Source of the DNA: Aromatoleum diolicum
GTDB taxonomy: Bacteria; Pseudomonadota; Gammaproteobacteria; Burkholderiales; Rhodocyclaceae
Assembly (NCBI RefSeq): GCF_012910955.1
Contig: NZ_WTVQ01000028.1
Span: 1 to 62,075 of the forward strand
Direction: 5' to 3'
DNA length: 62,075 nt
This document shows, piece by piece, positions 8,381 through 17,348 of this stretch. The position numbers were made by a program, and so were the translations under genes. The stretch's first letter is position 1, and every line of letters begins with the position of its first letter. Below the pieces are notes generated by a model that did not search any database, had not been told where the DNA came from, and saw only the letters and a program-made list of their open reading frames with translations.

Positions 8381-9397
8381 TCAGGTTCCCGAACCGGAAA
8401 GTATCGACCTCACCCGCTCCGGCGTCGGCGGATGCGTCGATAGATACCCCCCTTTTTCGTCCTTCGGCGCATCGAGCCGCTGCAGGATGTCGGCGAAGCG
8501 TTGGGGGTCGATGCCCTGGCGGCGCAGCATCTCGACCGCATGCTGGTCCGCTTCGCGCTCGAAGGTGCGTGAGTAGCCGAGTTCGGTGAGCATCACCGGA
8601 AGCGCTGCGATGGCCGAGGAAACGGAGGAGATGTCTCCTACGACCAGCGTTGCGATGAGGCCCATGAAAGAGGCCTGGATGGAGCTGCGCAGGGCGTGGC
8701 GCTGCCTGACGTGGCCGATTTCGTGGGCGACCACACCCATGAGTTCTTCGTCGTGCTGCGCCAGATGCACGAGCTGGTCGGTGAAGATGATGGAGCCGGC
8801 TGGAAGGGCCAGGGCGTTGGCGCCGATGGAGTCGGCGGCGTCGCGGAACAGCACGCGCACCGGCTGGTGCTGCGCGGCCTCTTTCACCAGCGGGGCGAAG
8901 GCTGCGAGCAGGCGGGCCTGTTCCTGTTCGGGCAGGCGGCTGGTTTTGAGTAGTCGACGGTCGAGGATCTCCAGCACCACGCGGTCGACGTGGCCGTTGA
9001 CCGCGGCGGGCAGCGAGAAGGCGGCGATCCTGGCGAGCGCCGGCACGCCCCACTGCACGCTGCCCCAGACGAAGGCGACGGAGACGACGAGACCGACGAC
9101 GACGTAGCGCAGCTTCGATTCCAGTCGATGGACGAGCCCGCTCGCGGGCGAACGCTGCGCGGCGAGGCGGTCGACCGCCTCGTTGTCGGGCGTCTCGAAG
9201 CTCGCGCCGCCCGGAAAGCGAAGGAAGCGCGGCGTGTTGCCGATGCGCGACGAAAAGGCGACGCGATCGAGCGCGACCGGCGACAACAATTCATCGCCGG
9301 CTTCCCCTTCCACGCGCGCGCAGCCGTTTTCGACGAGTACGCTCGCGCAGTCACCGCGCGAGCTCGCACCGTCGAAGAAGCGGCCCTCCACGCGCAT
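8381..9397 (-). CDS. M48 family zinc metallopeptidase
   Basis: A 338-residue protein with the M48 active site H-E-x-x-H in VVAHEIGHVRQRH near residues 220-235, a third-ligand region FEREADQHAVEML downstream, and a C-terminal STHPPTPER motif typical of the family. One transmembrane helix lies near residues 105-125. The likely role is proteolysis at the inner membrane or in the periplasm. The start ATG shares its A with the TGA stop of the YjgN gene, so the two are translationally coupled; this neighbour pair recurs in proteobacteria. Confidence 0.88.
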   Translation of the reverse strand: MRVEGRFFDGASSRGDCASVLVENGCARVEGEAGDELLSPVALDRVAFSSRIGNTPRFLRFPGGASFETPDNEAVDRLAAQRSPASGLVHRLESKLRYVVVGLVVSVAFVWGSVQWGVPALARIAAFSLPAAVNGHVDRVVLEILDRRLLKTSRLPEQEQARLLAAFAPLVKEAAQHQPVRVLFRDAADSIGANALALPAGSIIFTDQLVHLAQHDEELMGVVAHEIGHVRQRHALRSSIQASFMGLIATLVVGDISSVSSAIAALPVMLTELGYSRTFEREADQHAVEMLRRQGIDPQRFADILQRLDAPKDEKGGYLSTHPPTPERVRSILSGSGT

Positions 9398-10779
9398 CAG
9401 ATGCCCAGATCCATGTCGAACACGTCGCCGATCTCGCCGCCGAGCGCGGAAACCTGTTCGCGCTGTGCGGCAGCGAATTCGCCGAGGTCGCCGTCGGCCA
9501 CGAGACCGATGTGCCCGGCCGCATAGCGCGCGGTGCGCACCTTGGCCCAAGGGTAGAACAGTCCCAGCGTGAGGGCGATCGCCAGCGTATTGGTGAACAT
9601 CAGCATGGCGTAGGAACCGAGCCGGTAGTCCGCCTGCAGCGCGTGCGCGCCGAGTCGGGTGTTGTTGTAGCGCAGGTTGGTGAACATCACATTGGACAGC
9701 GCGAATATCACGGCGTACGCGGCCACCATCGCCAGCGCGCCCAGCGGCGGGAAGACCTTGCCGAGGAGCATGGACAGCAGGAAACCGCCCACGGCGGCGC
9801 CGAACACGGCCAGCGCGATCCTGTAGAAGGCGCTCGGGCGTGCGCCGAACTGGAAGGGCTCGACGCCGTAACGGCTGTTGCCGATCACGAATTGCTGCTG
9901 ACGATACACGGCGTACGGGAACATCAGGCCGAGACTGAGCACACCGAGAAGCGGCCACAGCAGGAAGACCCGGTAGGCCTCGCCGAGCTGCCCGTCGAAG
10001 CCGAAGCGCACGCCGCGCCAGGCGGAGTTGTGGTTACGGAAGGCCAACCCGCGCACCATGATCCACGGGAAGATCGCAAGAAAACACAGCATCAGCACCG
10101 CGCCGAGCAGCGGGGCGAACTTGTTTGCCAGCGAGTAGATCAGCAGCAGCGCAAAACCGACCAGGCGTCCCTTGAGAATCTTCAGCGGGTCGGCGAGGTA
10201 TTCGAAGGAGGCGCCGTCGCTGCGTGTGTTGCCGTAGAAATAGCGCTGCGTGCGTACCTTGGCCCAAGCGGAGTAGATGCCCGCGGTGACGATGCTGAGC
10301 AGCAGGTTGACGATCCATATGCGGAAGAACTCGAAGCCGTTGCCGGTGAATTCGAACTCGATCTCGCGAGGGGCGACGCTGGCTGGGGTGACGGGCATCG
10401 CGGCGGCAGCGGATTGTGCATCGGCGACGGGCGGCGCGGCGGCCGGGACCTGCGCCGCGGGCTCGTCAGCCTGCTTTTCAGCCTGCGGCTGCGGCGCGGA
10501 CATCGGTTTCAGCACGGGCGAGGATGGCGCGGCGGCGGCCGGCGGATGTGCGGCATCCACGGTGACGGCCATGCCGATCCCCGCGAGCCGACTGGCGTAG
10601 GCGTCGGCCGCGGCACGGTCGAGGTTGCGCTGGAGCACCACCCGCGGATGGCCGAAGACCTTTTCGACGTCCGCCGCCGACAGGCGGAACAGCTGGCCGA
10701 AACGCTCCATGACTTGTTCCCGCTCGAACCCTCCAAGAGTAACTCCCTGGAATACCAAGGCGTAGCTCGCGTCTGCCAT
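9397..10779 (-). CDS. YjgN/DUF898 family membrane protein
   Basis: A 460-residue protein. Residues 1-75 form a small globular domain (Y-A-L-V-F-Q-G, V-V-L-Q-R-N-L) of the kind fused to various envelope proteins. An Ala/Pro-rich linker covers about 76-140. From about 145 comes the DUF898 core with repeated hydrophobic helices and the duplicated motif YPWAKVRTARY / YSAWAKVRTQRYFYGNT. I chose ATG 10779 because TCGGAGGAG precedes it by a few bases. It couples by a one-base stop/start overlap to the M48 gene, suggesting a joint role in membrane protein turnover. The exact function is unknown. Confidence 0.82.
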   Translation of the reverse strand: MADASYALVFQGVTLGGFEREQVMERFGQLFRLSAADVEKVFGHPRVVLQRNLDRAAADAYASRLAGIGMAVTVDAAHPPAAAAPSSPVLKPMSAPQPQAEKQADEPAAQVPAAAPPVADAQSAAAAMPVTPASVAPREIEFEFTGNGFEFFRIWIVNLLLSIVTAGIYSAWAKVRTQRYFYGNTRSDGASFEYLADPLKILKGRLVGFALLLIYSLANKFAPLLGAVLMLCFLAIFPWIMVRGLAFRNHNSAWRGVRFGFDGQLGEAYRVFLLWPLLGVLSLGLMFPYAVYRQQQFVIGNSRYGVEPFQFGARPSAFYRIALAVFGAAVGGFLLSMLLGKVFPPLGALAMVAAYAVIFALSNVMFTNLRYNNTRLGAHALQADYRLGSYAMLMFTNTLAIALTLGLFYPWAKVRTARYAAGHIGLVADGDLGEFAAAQREQVSALGGEIGDVFDMDLGI

Positions 10780-11098
10780 CACTCCTCCGAAAAGTCGCCT
10801 GAACCGCCGCAGGATGCGGCTGGTCACCGCCGCGAAACGACGCACTCGCAGCACGGGTCGCGTTCCGGGTATGACAGGAGTGTAACATTTGATTACTTTG
10901 CTCGTCATGACGAGCGCGGGCGGAATGACCGCAACCGGGCAAGGGGCGTTCATGTCCGAAACATTCCTTTCTGCCTTGGGAGGTGCGGAACTCCGGCGGA
11001 CTTTTGAAAGTCTGTTAGGCGTAACTTGGCTGACGCGGCTGAAGGGCGAAAGTCGTCGGCAGGTGAGAACCATGGCCACATGAGGTAAGCTCGCCCAA
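10780..11098. other. Divergent intergenic region
   Basis: About 320 bp between the leftward YjgN gene and the rightward HAD gene. It must hold promoters in both directions. A strong purine-rich site lies beside the YjgN start. No gene, repeat or recognisable operator was seen. Confidence 0.4.
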
Positions 11099-11791
11099 AT
11101 GTTGAACCTAGAAAGAATCCGGGCCATTTCGCTGGATCTGGATGACACGTTGTGGCCCATCTGGCCCACCATCGAGCGCGCGGAGAAGGTGCTCCATAGT
11201 TGGCTGGAGATCAACGCTCCGATGACGGCGGCCATGTTCTCCACGCCCCGGGCGCTGCGTGAGATTCGCGATGCAATGGGGCAGCAGCGGCCGGACCTGG
11301 CGCATGACCTGACGGCATTGCGCCGCGAGTCGATCCGCGTGGCACTTTGCAGCGCGGGGGATGACCCCGGGCTGGCGGAGCCCGCCTTCGAGTTCTTCTT
11401 CGCCGAGCGCCATAACGTGACCCTCTTTCCCGATGCGCTTCCTGCTCTGGAGTTTCTGGCCGCGCGTTACCCGCTGGTGAGCATTTCCAACGGAAACGCT
11501 GAGCTCGCGCGCATGGGGTTGGCACCATTCTTCGTGGCCAGCGTCGCCGCCCTCAAGGTTGGTCTGGCCAAGCCCGATCCCCGTATCTTCCACGCCGCCG
11601 CCGGGGCAGCCGGAGTGCTGCCGCAAGAGGTGCTGCACGTGGGCGATGATGTGCTGCTGGACGTGCTGGGCGCGCGCGACTCCGGGATGCAGGCGGCCTG
11701 GCTCAACCGAGCACAGGCGCTATGGCCGCACGCGGAGACACCGGACTTGGAACTGGCGAGCCTGAGTGAATTGTGTGATGCACTGAAATAG
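11099..11791 (+). CDS. HAD-superfamily hydrolase
   Basis: A 230-residue soluble enzyme with motif I D13-L-D15-D-T-L, motif II VSISNGN near residue 125, the conserved Lys in LAKPDPRIF near residue 158 and motif IV HVGDDVLLDV near residue 180. This is a complete HAD-IA phosphatase active site with an alpha-helical cap between motifs I and II. The substrate is a phosphate ester but cannot be named. It is monocistronic in appearance; a stem-loop follows six bases after the stop. Confidence 0.87.
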   Translation: MLNLERIRAISLDLDDTLWPIWPTIERAEKVLHSWLEINAPMTAAMFSTPRALREIRDAMGQQRPDLAHDLTALRRESIRVALCSAGDDPGLAEPAFEFFFAERHNVTLFPDALPALEFLAARYPLVSISNGNAELARMGLAPFFVASVAALKVGLAKPDPRIFHAAAGAAGVLPQEVLHVGDDVLLDVLGARDSGMQAAWLNRAQALWPHAETPDLELASLSELCDALK

Positions 11792-11796
11792 GAGCC

Positions 11797-11830
11797 CTTT
11801 CGGTATTGCTCGCAGACAATTAACCGAAAG
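11797..11830 (+). terminator. Stem-loop downstream of HAD gene
   Basis: CTTTCGGT and ACCGAAAG form an 8-bp stem, extended by an inner ATTG/CAAT pairing across a short bulge. It lies directly after the HAD stop codon, as expected for a terminator, but no T-run follows, so factor-independent termination is not certain. Confidence 0.5.
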
Positions 11831-11954
11831 AGACGCACAGGAGTACGGAAATGCGCAGGATTTGGCCTGATCGGCGCAGTGAGCTTTGAGGGTTCCGGTC
11901 GCCGACCCCGTCCCGAACCGCCAGGCACGGTCCCGATCAACATGGAGAAAACTC

Positions 11955-12461
11955 ATGACCTTGTCGATGTATGAAGCGAGCGCGCCGCGCTTTGCGAACA
12001 TGCTCAGGAACCTCTCGGCGATTCTGGCCAGGGCCGAGACCCAGGCTGTCGAGCGCAAATTCGATCCTGCTGTGCTGCTGGGTTCGCGTCTCTTCCCGGA
12101 CATGTTCCCGCTATTGCGGCAGGTGCAGATTGCCTGCGATAACGCCAAGGGGCCCGTGGCGCGACTGGCCGGCCTGGAGCCCCCCCGGCATGAAGACAAC
12201 GAGGCGAGCTTTGCGGATCTGCAGGCGCGCATTGCCAAGACGCTGGACTTCATCGCCACCGTACCGGCAGATCAAATCGACGGCTCCGAGGACCGCGAAA
12301 TCATCCTCAAGCTTGGCAAGCACGAAGTGCGCTATACGGGAATGCAGTATCTGTGCGGATTCGCCTTGCCGAATTTCTACTTTCACGTCGTAACGGCCTA
12401 CGACATCCTTCGTCACAACGGGATTGACCTCGGCAAGCGCGACTATATCGGCCAGCCCTGA
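11955..12461 (+). CDS. DUF1993 family protein
   Basis: A 168-residue protein of the DUF1993 family, a DinB-like four-helix bundle. Supporting motifs are the N-terminal MYEASAPRFANML, the mid-region D-x-F-P-L-x-x-Q-V-Q-I-A-C and the C-terminal NFYFHVVTAYDILRHNG. The His residues of the DinB-like fold could bind a metal, but no activity is known for the family. I chose ATG 11955 over upstream starts because homology begins there and a GGAGAAA site precedes it. It stands alone between the HAD gene and the convergent hybrid kinase. Confidence 0.8.
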   Translation: MTLSMYEASAPRFANMLRNLSAILARAETQAVERKFDPAVLLGSRLFPDMFPLLRQVQIACDNAKGPVARLAGLEPPRHEDNEASFADLQARIAKTLDFIATVPADQIDGSEDREIILKLGKHEVRYTGMQYLCGFALPNFYFHVVTAYDILRHNGIDLGKRDYIGQP

Positions 12462-12568
12462 CGCACAGGGCTCGGGCCCTCCGCACCGAGGGGCTTTCGC
12501 GCGGTGCGGAGACGCGAAATCCCGCTGCGGAACCGCGGAAAGCAGACGAATCACCTGGACGCAGTTCC

Positions 12569-14908
12569 CTACGGGGCCGGGTGGCGCGGCGGCTCAGGTG
12601 CTGGTGACGATGATAAGGCGGTAAGTGCGGCGACGACATCGCGCACGTCGCCTGGCAGGAAGGGTTTTTCGATCACCGGACAACCGCACGCGGCGGCAAA
12701 CTCGCGCAAGGCATCGGTCAAGGTGTCCCCGGTCACGAAGGCCACGCGCTTGGCCTGTTCGGGCCAGCGTCGTTCGACCTCCCGATACAGGGCGCGCCCG
12801 TCGAGATCGGGCATTCGAACGTCCGTGAGGATCACGTCGTAGTGCTCCGCGGCGATGCGCGCCAAGGCTTCTCGCCCGGAACTGACGGTGACGACCCGAT
12901 GCCGCGCGTCGGTCAGAATCTCGGCCAATGTTTCGCGAATGTCCGGTTCGTCGTCGACAACGAGTATCGCGCGCTGGCCCGGAGTCGCCTGCACGGGCGG
13001 CGGGCGCGCTGCTCCGGCGGTTTCCGCGCTGCCCACGGGCAACGTGATCGAAAACTCCGCTCCACCCTCGACCGGACAATCGACGGTAAGCGTGCCACCA
13101 TGGGCTTCGACGATGCCGAGACTCACCGCCAGCCCAACGCCGGTGCCGATTCCGACCGGTTTGGTGGTGAAGTAAGGCTCGAAGACCCGCGCGCGGAGGT
13201 CCGCCGGAATGCCGGGTCCGTTGTCGGCGACGGTAATGCGGATCATGTCGCTGGTCGTGTCGTAACGGCTGGTCAGGCGAATACGGCGCGGCCCCGGCTG
13301 ATCTTGCAGCGCTTGCTGCGCGTTGATGATCAGGTTGAGGAATACCTGGTGGAGCTGGTCGGTGTCGGCGAAGACGGCCGGGAGATTATCGGCAAGATCG
13401 AGCGCCACGTCGATTCCACTGGTACGAACGGCGTAACCGGTGATGTCGAGCGCTGCCGACACGACCTCGTTGATCGCCACGGGCCCGCGCTCGGGTCGTT
13501 GCTGCCGAGCCATGGCGAGGAAGGTTCGCACGATGCGCGCGCATCGCTCCGCGGCAGTACGGATTTTTGCTGCAGCAGCCTGGGTCGTCGAATCCCCTTG
13601 TTCCTCCAGCATGACCGCCCGCGCCACGACCACGGAAAGCGGGTTATTGAGCTCGTGAGCGACGCCGGCGAGCAGCGACCCGAGTGCAGCCAGTTTCTCG
13701 CGTTGATGCAGGGTTTCGCGATGGCGCGCCAGCTCCTCTGCGGAGCGCTTCTTTTCGGTGACATCGCGCGTGATCATCAGGACATGAGGCTTTCCCTGGT
13801 ACTGCATCGGGATGCCGTGAACCTCGACTTCCAGCGTGGAGCCGTCCTTGCGCAAATCGGTGAGCTCTACATGCAAGGGCTCGCCGGCCGCGATCGATCG
13901 CAGCAAATCAGGATGGTAGGACGGACCGACGAATTTGCTCAGCGGCGACGCCAGGTGCTCCGCTTCGCTATAGCCGTATATCTTCCATAGCGCAGGATTG
14001 GCGTCGACCATTTCAGCCGCGGCATTCCACAGCGCCAGTCCATCGATCGACGCGTTGAACATGGACCGGTACTGCTCCTCGCTATTCTCCAGCGCCTGCT
14101 GCACGCGGGCGCGTTCGGCAATATCGTGGCGCAGCCGGGTTTGCGTCTCGGACACCTCGACTGCCATCGCATCGAAGGCGCGTCCCAGCCGACCGAGCTC
14201 GTCGCGACCGCTCAGATTGCTGCGGGCGGCGAGATTTCCGGCAGCGAGTTGTTCGGCGGCGCGGACCAGTTGCGCAGTGCGCCGGGTCAGGAGGAAATGG
14301 AACGCAAGCCACATCGCCAGTGCCAGCGCAATCACCCATCCGGCCCAGTAAAGCGATTGCTGAAGCACCCGCGCGCGAGCTTCCGACGTGGATCGCTTGA
14401 GATCGTAGGCGAGGAACAGGCTGCCCGCCCTTGAAGGACGCAGTTCTTCACGCTCGCTGCCCATCAGGATTCCGGCGTAACCGAGCAATGCACTGTCGGC
14501 TGCATCGTGGGTCACCCTGGCGCGACGTTCGCGAATCGCGCCGGCCGCCTGGTCAAGATCGAACTGCGGCAGCACATCCGTGACCTGCCGCCCCAGCCAC
14601 GCTCGACGCGTGGCCGCGATGACCGCGTGCCGGTCATCCGTGAGCACGACGACGAGGTAGTCGTGGTTGTGCGCCAATACCGCAATCTCGCGTTGCGCAA
14701 TCGCTTCATCACCCTTGAGCAGCAGGTATTCCAGCGTGCTTTGCAGCCGCGACATCTCCTGAGCCAGGCGTTTGCGGCTTTCTTCCTCCGCTGCGTGTTC
14801 GGCACGCGGCACGTGGTAGACGAAATTGAAGGCGCTCAGCGTCGCGGCAAACACCAGCAGGATGAGCGGGACCGTCAGCCTGAGCGATGCCGGAATGCGA
14901 ATACTCAC
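12569..14908 (-). CDS. Hybrid sensor histidine kinase with PAS and C-terminal receiver
   Basis: 779 residues: transmembrane helix at about 10-30, periplasmic sensor to about 185, second helix at about 188-207, HAMP to about 260, PAS at about 275-390, then HisKA with phospho-acceptor His418 (VAHELNNP), a HATPase domain with the N box near 528 and ADNGPGIP at 561-568, and a C-terminal receiver with Asp696 (VILTDVRMP). The start overlaps the stop of the upstream solute-binding lipoprotein gene by 4 bp. With the response regulator two genes upstream this forms a complete phosphorelay whose input is probably the lipoprotein. Confidence 0.92.
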   Translation of the reverse strand: MSIRIPASLRLTVPLILLVFAATLSAFNFVYHVPRAEHAAEEESRKRLAQEMSRLQSTLEYLLLKGDEAIAQREIAVLAHNHDYLVVVLTDDRHAVIAATRRAWLGRQVTDVLPQFDLDQAAGAIRERRARVTHDAADSALLGYAGILMGSEREELRPSRAGSLFLAYDLKRSTSEARARVLQQSLYWAGWVIALALAMWLAFHFLLTRRTAQLVRAAEQLAAGNLAARSNLSGRDELGRLGRAFDAMAVEVSETQTRLRHDIAERARVQQALENSEEQYRSMFNASIDGLALWNAAAEMVDANPALWKIYGYSEAEHLASPLSKFVGPSYHPDLLRSIAAGEPLHVELTDLRKDGSTLEVEVHGIPMQYQGKPHVLMITRDVTEKKRSAEELARHRETLHQREKLAALGSLLAGVAHELNNPLSVVVARAVMLEEQGDSTTQAAAAKIRTAAERCARIVRTFLAMARQQRPERGPVAINEVVSAALDITGYAVRTSGIDVALDLADNLPAVFADTDQLHQVFLNLIINAQQALQDQPGPRRIRLTSRYDTTSDMIRITVADNGPGIPADLRARVFEPYFTTKPVGIGTGVGLAVSLGIVEAHGGTLTVDCPVEGGAEFSITLPVGSAETAGAARPPPVQATPGQRAILVVDDEPDIRETLAEILTDARHRVVTVSSGREALARIAAEHYDVILTDVRMPDLDGRALYREVERRWPEQAKRVAFVTGDTLTDALREFAAACGCPVIEKPFLPGDVRDVVAALTALSSSPAPEPPRHPAP

Positions 14909-15885
14909 GGCGGCGAACTCGCCAACGGACCCGGTGCAAGCACTTCTTCGATTGCAAGCGGGGCGCGCAGCAACTTCGCTTCCTGCATCAATGCCATCAG
15001 TCGGCGCCCGCTAACCGCCAGCTCGGGGGTCGCCCCGCCGATCATCCTGAGATTTTCCTCGCGGGACGGAATGTGGAGGCCTTTCAGTGCGTCGAGGAAC
15101 TGCTCGCCGGTCGTCTGCTGACGTATGCCCATGCGGTGCGCCGCATCCTTGGGCTCGCGCTTCAGGTAATCGATCGCACTGAACCAGCCGGCCAGCAAGG
15201 TCTGAATTGCCTTGGGCTGCTTTTCGAGGACGCTCGCCCGGACCGCCACGAGATCGACGATCTCGCCGGGAATCTGGGTGCTGTCGAACAGCGTCGTGGC
15301 GCCCGCGCGAAGCAACTGGGTACGGTACGGGTCGAACGTGACGGCGCCATCCACCTGCCCCTTCGCGAACGCACTGGGCTGTTCGTTCGACTCCAGGTGG
15401 ACGACCCTGACGTCGCTTGCCTGCATGTCATTGAGGGACAGGGCCCGGCTCAACACGAAGGCCCCCAGCGCGCCGCTTTCCACCGCGACCGGTTTGCCCT
15501 TGAGATCCTTCATCGTGCGCATGCCGGTGCGACCCACGACCGCATCGGCCCCGTGGGACACGTCCACCACCAGGATGATCCGCGGTTGCAGCCCGTCCAC
15601 CGCGAGTCCGAACAGCTCATCCAGGCTGATCACCATGCCGTCAATGGCCTGGTTGCGAAAAGCGCGAAGCACTTCGCTCGCCGATGGATATTCCACAAGC
15701 TGCACGACCTCGGGATTCAGGTGACCCAGTTCCCGCGCCAGGTAGAGCGGTTCGCTTCCAATCCAGACATTGGTGCCGATGCGCAACGCGGATTCCGGTT
15801 CGCGCACGCAGCCGATGAGCGGGAGCAAGAGCGCGACGCACGCCAGAACACACCAATGCCTCTTCATCCTCAGCCATGTTTTCAT
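14905..15885 (-). CDS. Solute-binding lipoprotein (NMT1/SsuA-like), sensor accessory
   Basis: About 326 residues. The signal peptide ends in lipobox L-I-G-C with Cys26 as the lipid-modified residue. The mature protein is a type II periplasmic binding fold of the NMT1/ThiY/SsuA kind: IGTNVWIGSEPLYLARELG near the start, then DGMVISLDE, VAVESGALGAFVLSRAL and DGAVTFDPYR. No permease or ATPase gene lies near. It sits between an OmpR-type regulator (7 bp) and a membrane hybrid kinase (4-bp overlap), so it probably hands a ligand signal to the kinase rather than feeding a transporter. ATG 15885 opens a proper signal peptide. Confidence 0.85.
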   Translation of the reverse strand: MKTWLRMKRHWCVLACVALLLPLIGCVREPESALRIGTNVWIGSEPLYLARELGHLNPEVVQLVEYPSASEVLRAFRNQAIDGMVISLDELFGLAVDGLQPRIILVVDVSHGADAVVGRTGMRTMKDLKGKPVAVESGALGAFVLSRALSLNDMQASDVRVVHLESNEQPSAFAKGQVDGAVTFDPYRTQLLRAGATTLFDSTQIPGEIVDLVAVRASVLEKQPKAIQTLLAGWFSAIDYLKREPKDAAHRMGIRQQTTGEQFLDALKGLHIPSREENLRMIGGATPELAVSGRRLMALMQEAKLLRAPLAIEEVLAPGPLASSPP

Positions 15886-15892
15886 TTCGTTC

Positions 15893-16603
15893 TCACTCTC
15901 CACCCGGGACGAAGATATAGCCCGCGTTGCGCACGGTCCTGATGAATCGGGGATGCTCGGGATCAGGCTCGATCTTCTTGCGCAAGCGCATGACGCGCAG
16001 ATCCACGCTGCGGTCGAACGGGTCCAGATCACGTTGCTGGCCCAGATTCAGGATGCGTTCGCGAGAGAGCGCCCGGTTGGGGTTTTCCACCAGCGCCTTC
16101 AGCAGATCGAACTCCAGCGGCGACATGGGTACCTCGTTGGCCTCGTCATCCGTGAGCCGATGCGCGCCAAGGTCGAGCACGCACCGGCCGACGCGCACGC
16201 GGGCAGCACCCAGGTCGGCGCTCGCAGCCAGCGACGTGCGGCGCAGCACACTCTTGACGCGGGCGAGCAGTTCGCGCGGATCGAAGGGTTTGGCGACGTA
16301 ATCGTCGGCGCCCATTTCCAGGCCGATGATGCGGTCGACCACGGTGCTGGCGGAGGTCAGCATCACGATGGCGATCCGCGCGTAGCGCTCGCGCAGGTGC
16401 CGCGCAAGGCTCAGGCCATCCTCGCCGGGCATGGAAATGTCCAGCAGCGCCACGTCGATCGGATGCTCGGCAGCCATCTCCCGCGCATCGCTGGCGCTCG
16501 CCGCGCAGAGGGCTGCGTAGCCCTGGGCGATGAAGTATTCCTCCAATACCTCGCGCACGTCCGGCTCATCGTCGACGATCAGGATGGTGGCTTTGGGACC
16601 CAT
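15893..16603 (-). CDS. OmpR family response regulator
   Basis: 236 residues: an N-terminal receiver with acidic pocket D11-D12, phospho-acceptor Asp55 (LLDISMPGEDG), Thr near 81 and Lys in VAKPFDP near 104, followed by an OmpR-type winged helix from about 135 (SPLEFDLL, NRALSRERIL, SVDLRVMRLRKKI, IRTVRNAGYIF). It is the first gene of a three-gene leftward operon with the solute-binding lipoprotein and hybrid kinase. The ATG at 16603 follows a GGAGGGGGAG ribosome site. Its likely targets are unknown; its own promoter region faces the DUF2917 cluster. Confidence 0.92.
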   Translation of the reverse strand: MGPKATILIVDDEPDVREVLEEYFIAQGYAALCAASASDAREMAAEHPIDVALLDISMPGEDGLSLARHLRERYARIAIVMLTSASTVVDRIIGLEMGADDYVAKPFDPRELLARVKSVLRRTSLAASADLGAARVRVGRCVLDLGAHRLTDDEANEVPMSPLEFDLLKALVENPNRALSRERILNLGQQRDLDPFDRSVDLRVMRLRKKIEPDPEHPRFIRTVRNAGYIFVPGGE

Positions 16604-16991
16604 CGAAGCTCTCCCCCTCCTTTGGCCCGCAGGGCGCGGCAGCGACTGATCCCCTGGCTGCCGGACGCACGGGCCGTACAACCCCAAGCTAGCACACGCC
16701 ATCGCGCATTGCGCCGTAAGCAGGGCGCCCGCGCCGCGACCGCCAGGAACGTATCTGCCGGGATTCGGTTCGATCGGTGCCGGGGGGCTTGAAACAAACG
16801 AAACAAGAACAGCCCCGTGCTGAAGTTCGCCTGCCACAGCTGCTCACTAGACTGGGCTTCAATCCAGGCGCCACCCGATTCAGTGCGGCATCGCTCGTGA
16901 CCAAGCTAGCGCAGTTGCTCCGACCGCCAAAGCCGAACACCGGGCCTGTTCCCGGACCCTTCTCCGCCCGACCCCAAGCAAGGAGACAGCC
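16604..16991. other. Divergent intergenic region between RR operon and DUF2917 cluster
   Basis: About 390 bp lying upstream of both the leftward two-component operon and the rightward DUF2917-to-VOC cluster. This arrangement makes it a candidate binding region for the OmpR-type regulator, possibly acting in both directions. No clear direct-repeat operator was seen by eye. A good AAGGAGA site precedes the ATG at 16992. Confidence 0.4.
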
Positions 16992-17336
16992 ATGAACGTA
17001 TCAGGTGCATCACCGAACACCGAGATGACCCGCATCGAAATCGCTCGCAGCGAAATAGCGCACATTCGAAACGGTCGCGGCGCGCTACTGCGTGTGCAGT
17101 ACGGCGCCGTCTGGCTTACTCAGTACGGCAGCCCCGACGACGTAGTGCTGGGTGCCGGTGCGTCATTCCGCATCCATCGCGACGGCCTGACGCTGGTGTC
17201 GGCCTGTGGCCCTGCGCCGTACGCGCTCGTGACGCTTGCGCCTGCGATGCGAGTGACGCCCTCGCTCGCGAAGCGCTTCTGGAGCCTGTTGGTCGGCCTG
17301 CGGATGCCATCGCGGCAGCCGATTCGCGGCATCTGA
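16992..17336 (+). CDS. DUF2917 domain-containing protein
   Basis: A 114-residue protein with the DUF2917 pattern: a start of one short beta domain near residues 20-85 with G-R-G-x-x-L-R-V-Q-Y-G-x-V-W-L-T, then the S-P-D-D-V-V-L-G-A-G segment and G-L-T-L-V-S. The family is a small cupin-like beta fold of unknown role found mainly in beta- and gammaproteobacteria. A strong AAGGAGA site precedes the ATG. It opens a run of seven rightward genes that ends at 21856. Confidence 0.8.
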   Translation: MNVSGASPNTEMTRIEIARSEIAHIRNGRGALLRVQYGAVWLTQYGSPDDVVLGAGASFRIHRDGLTLVSACGPAPYALVTLAPAMRVTPSLAKRFWSLLVGLRMPSRQPIRGI

Positions 17337-17348
17337 GTCGAGCGCGCA

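Noticed and set aside
9511-11007. 498-codon plus-strand open frame
   Set aside because: It is the exact antisense of the YjgN gene, whose membrane motifs and ribosome site are clear; the product is low-complexity and has no family.
12842-16792. Several long plus-strand frames opposite the two-component operon
   Set aside because: All are shadows of the kinase, lipoprotein and regulator genes, which have intact catalytic residues.
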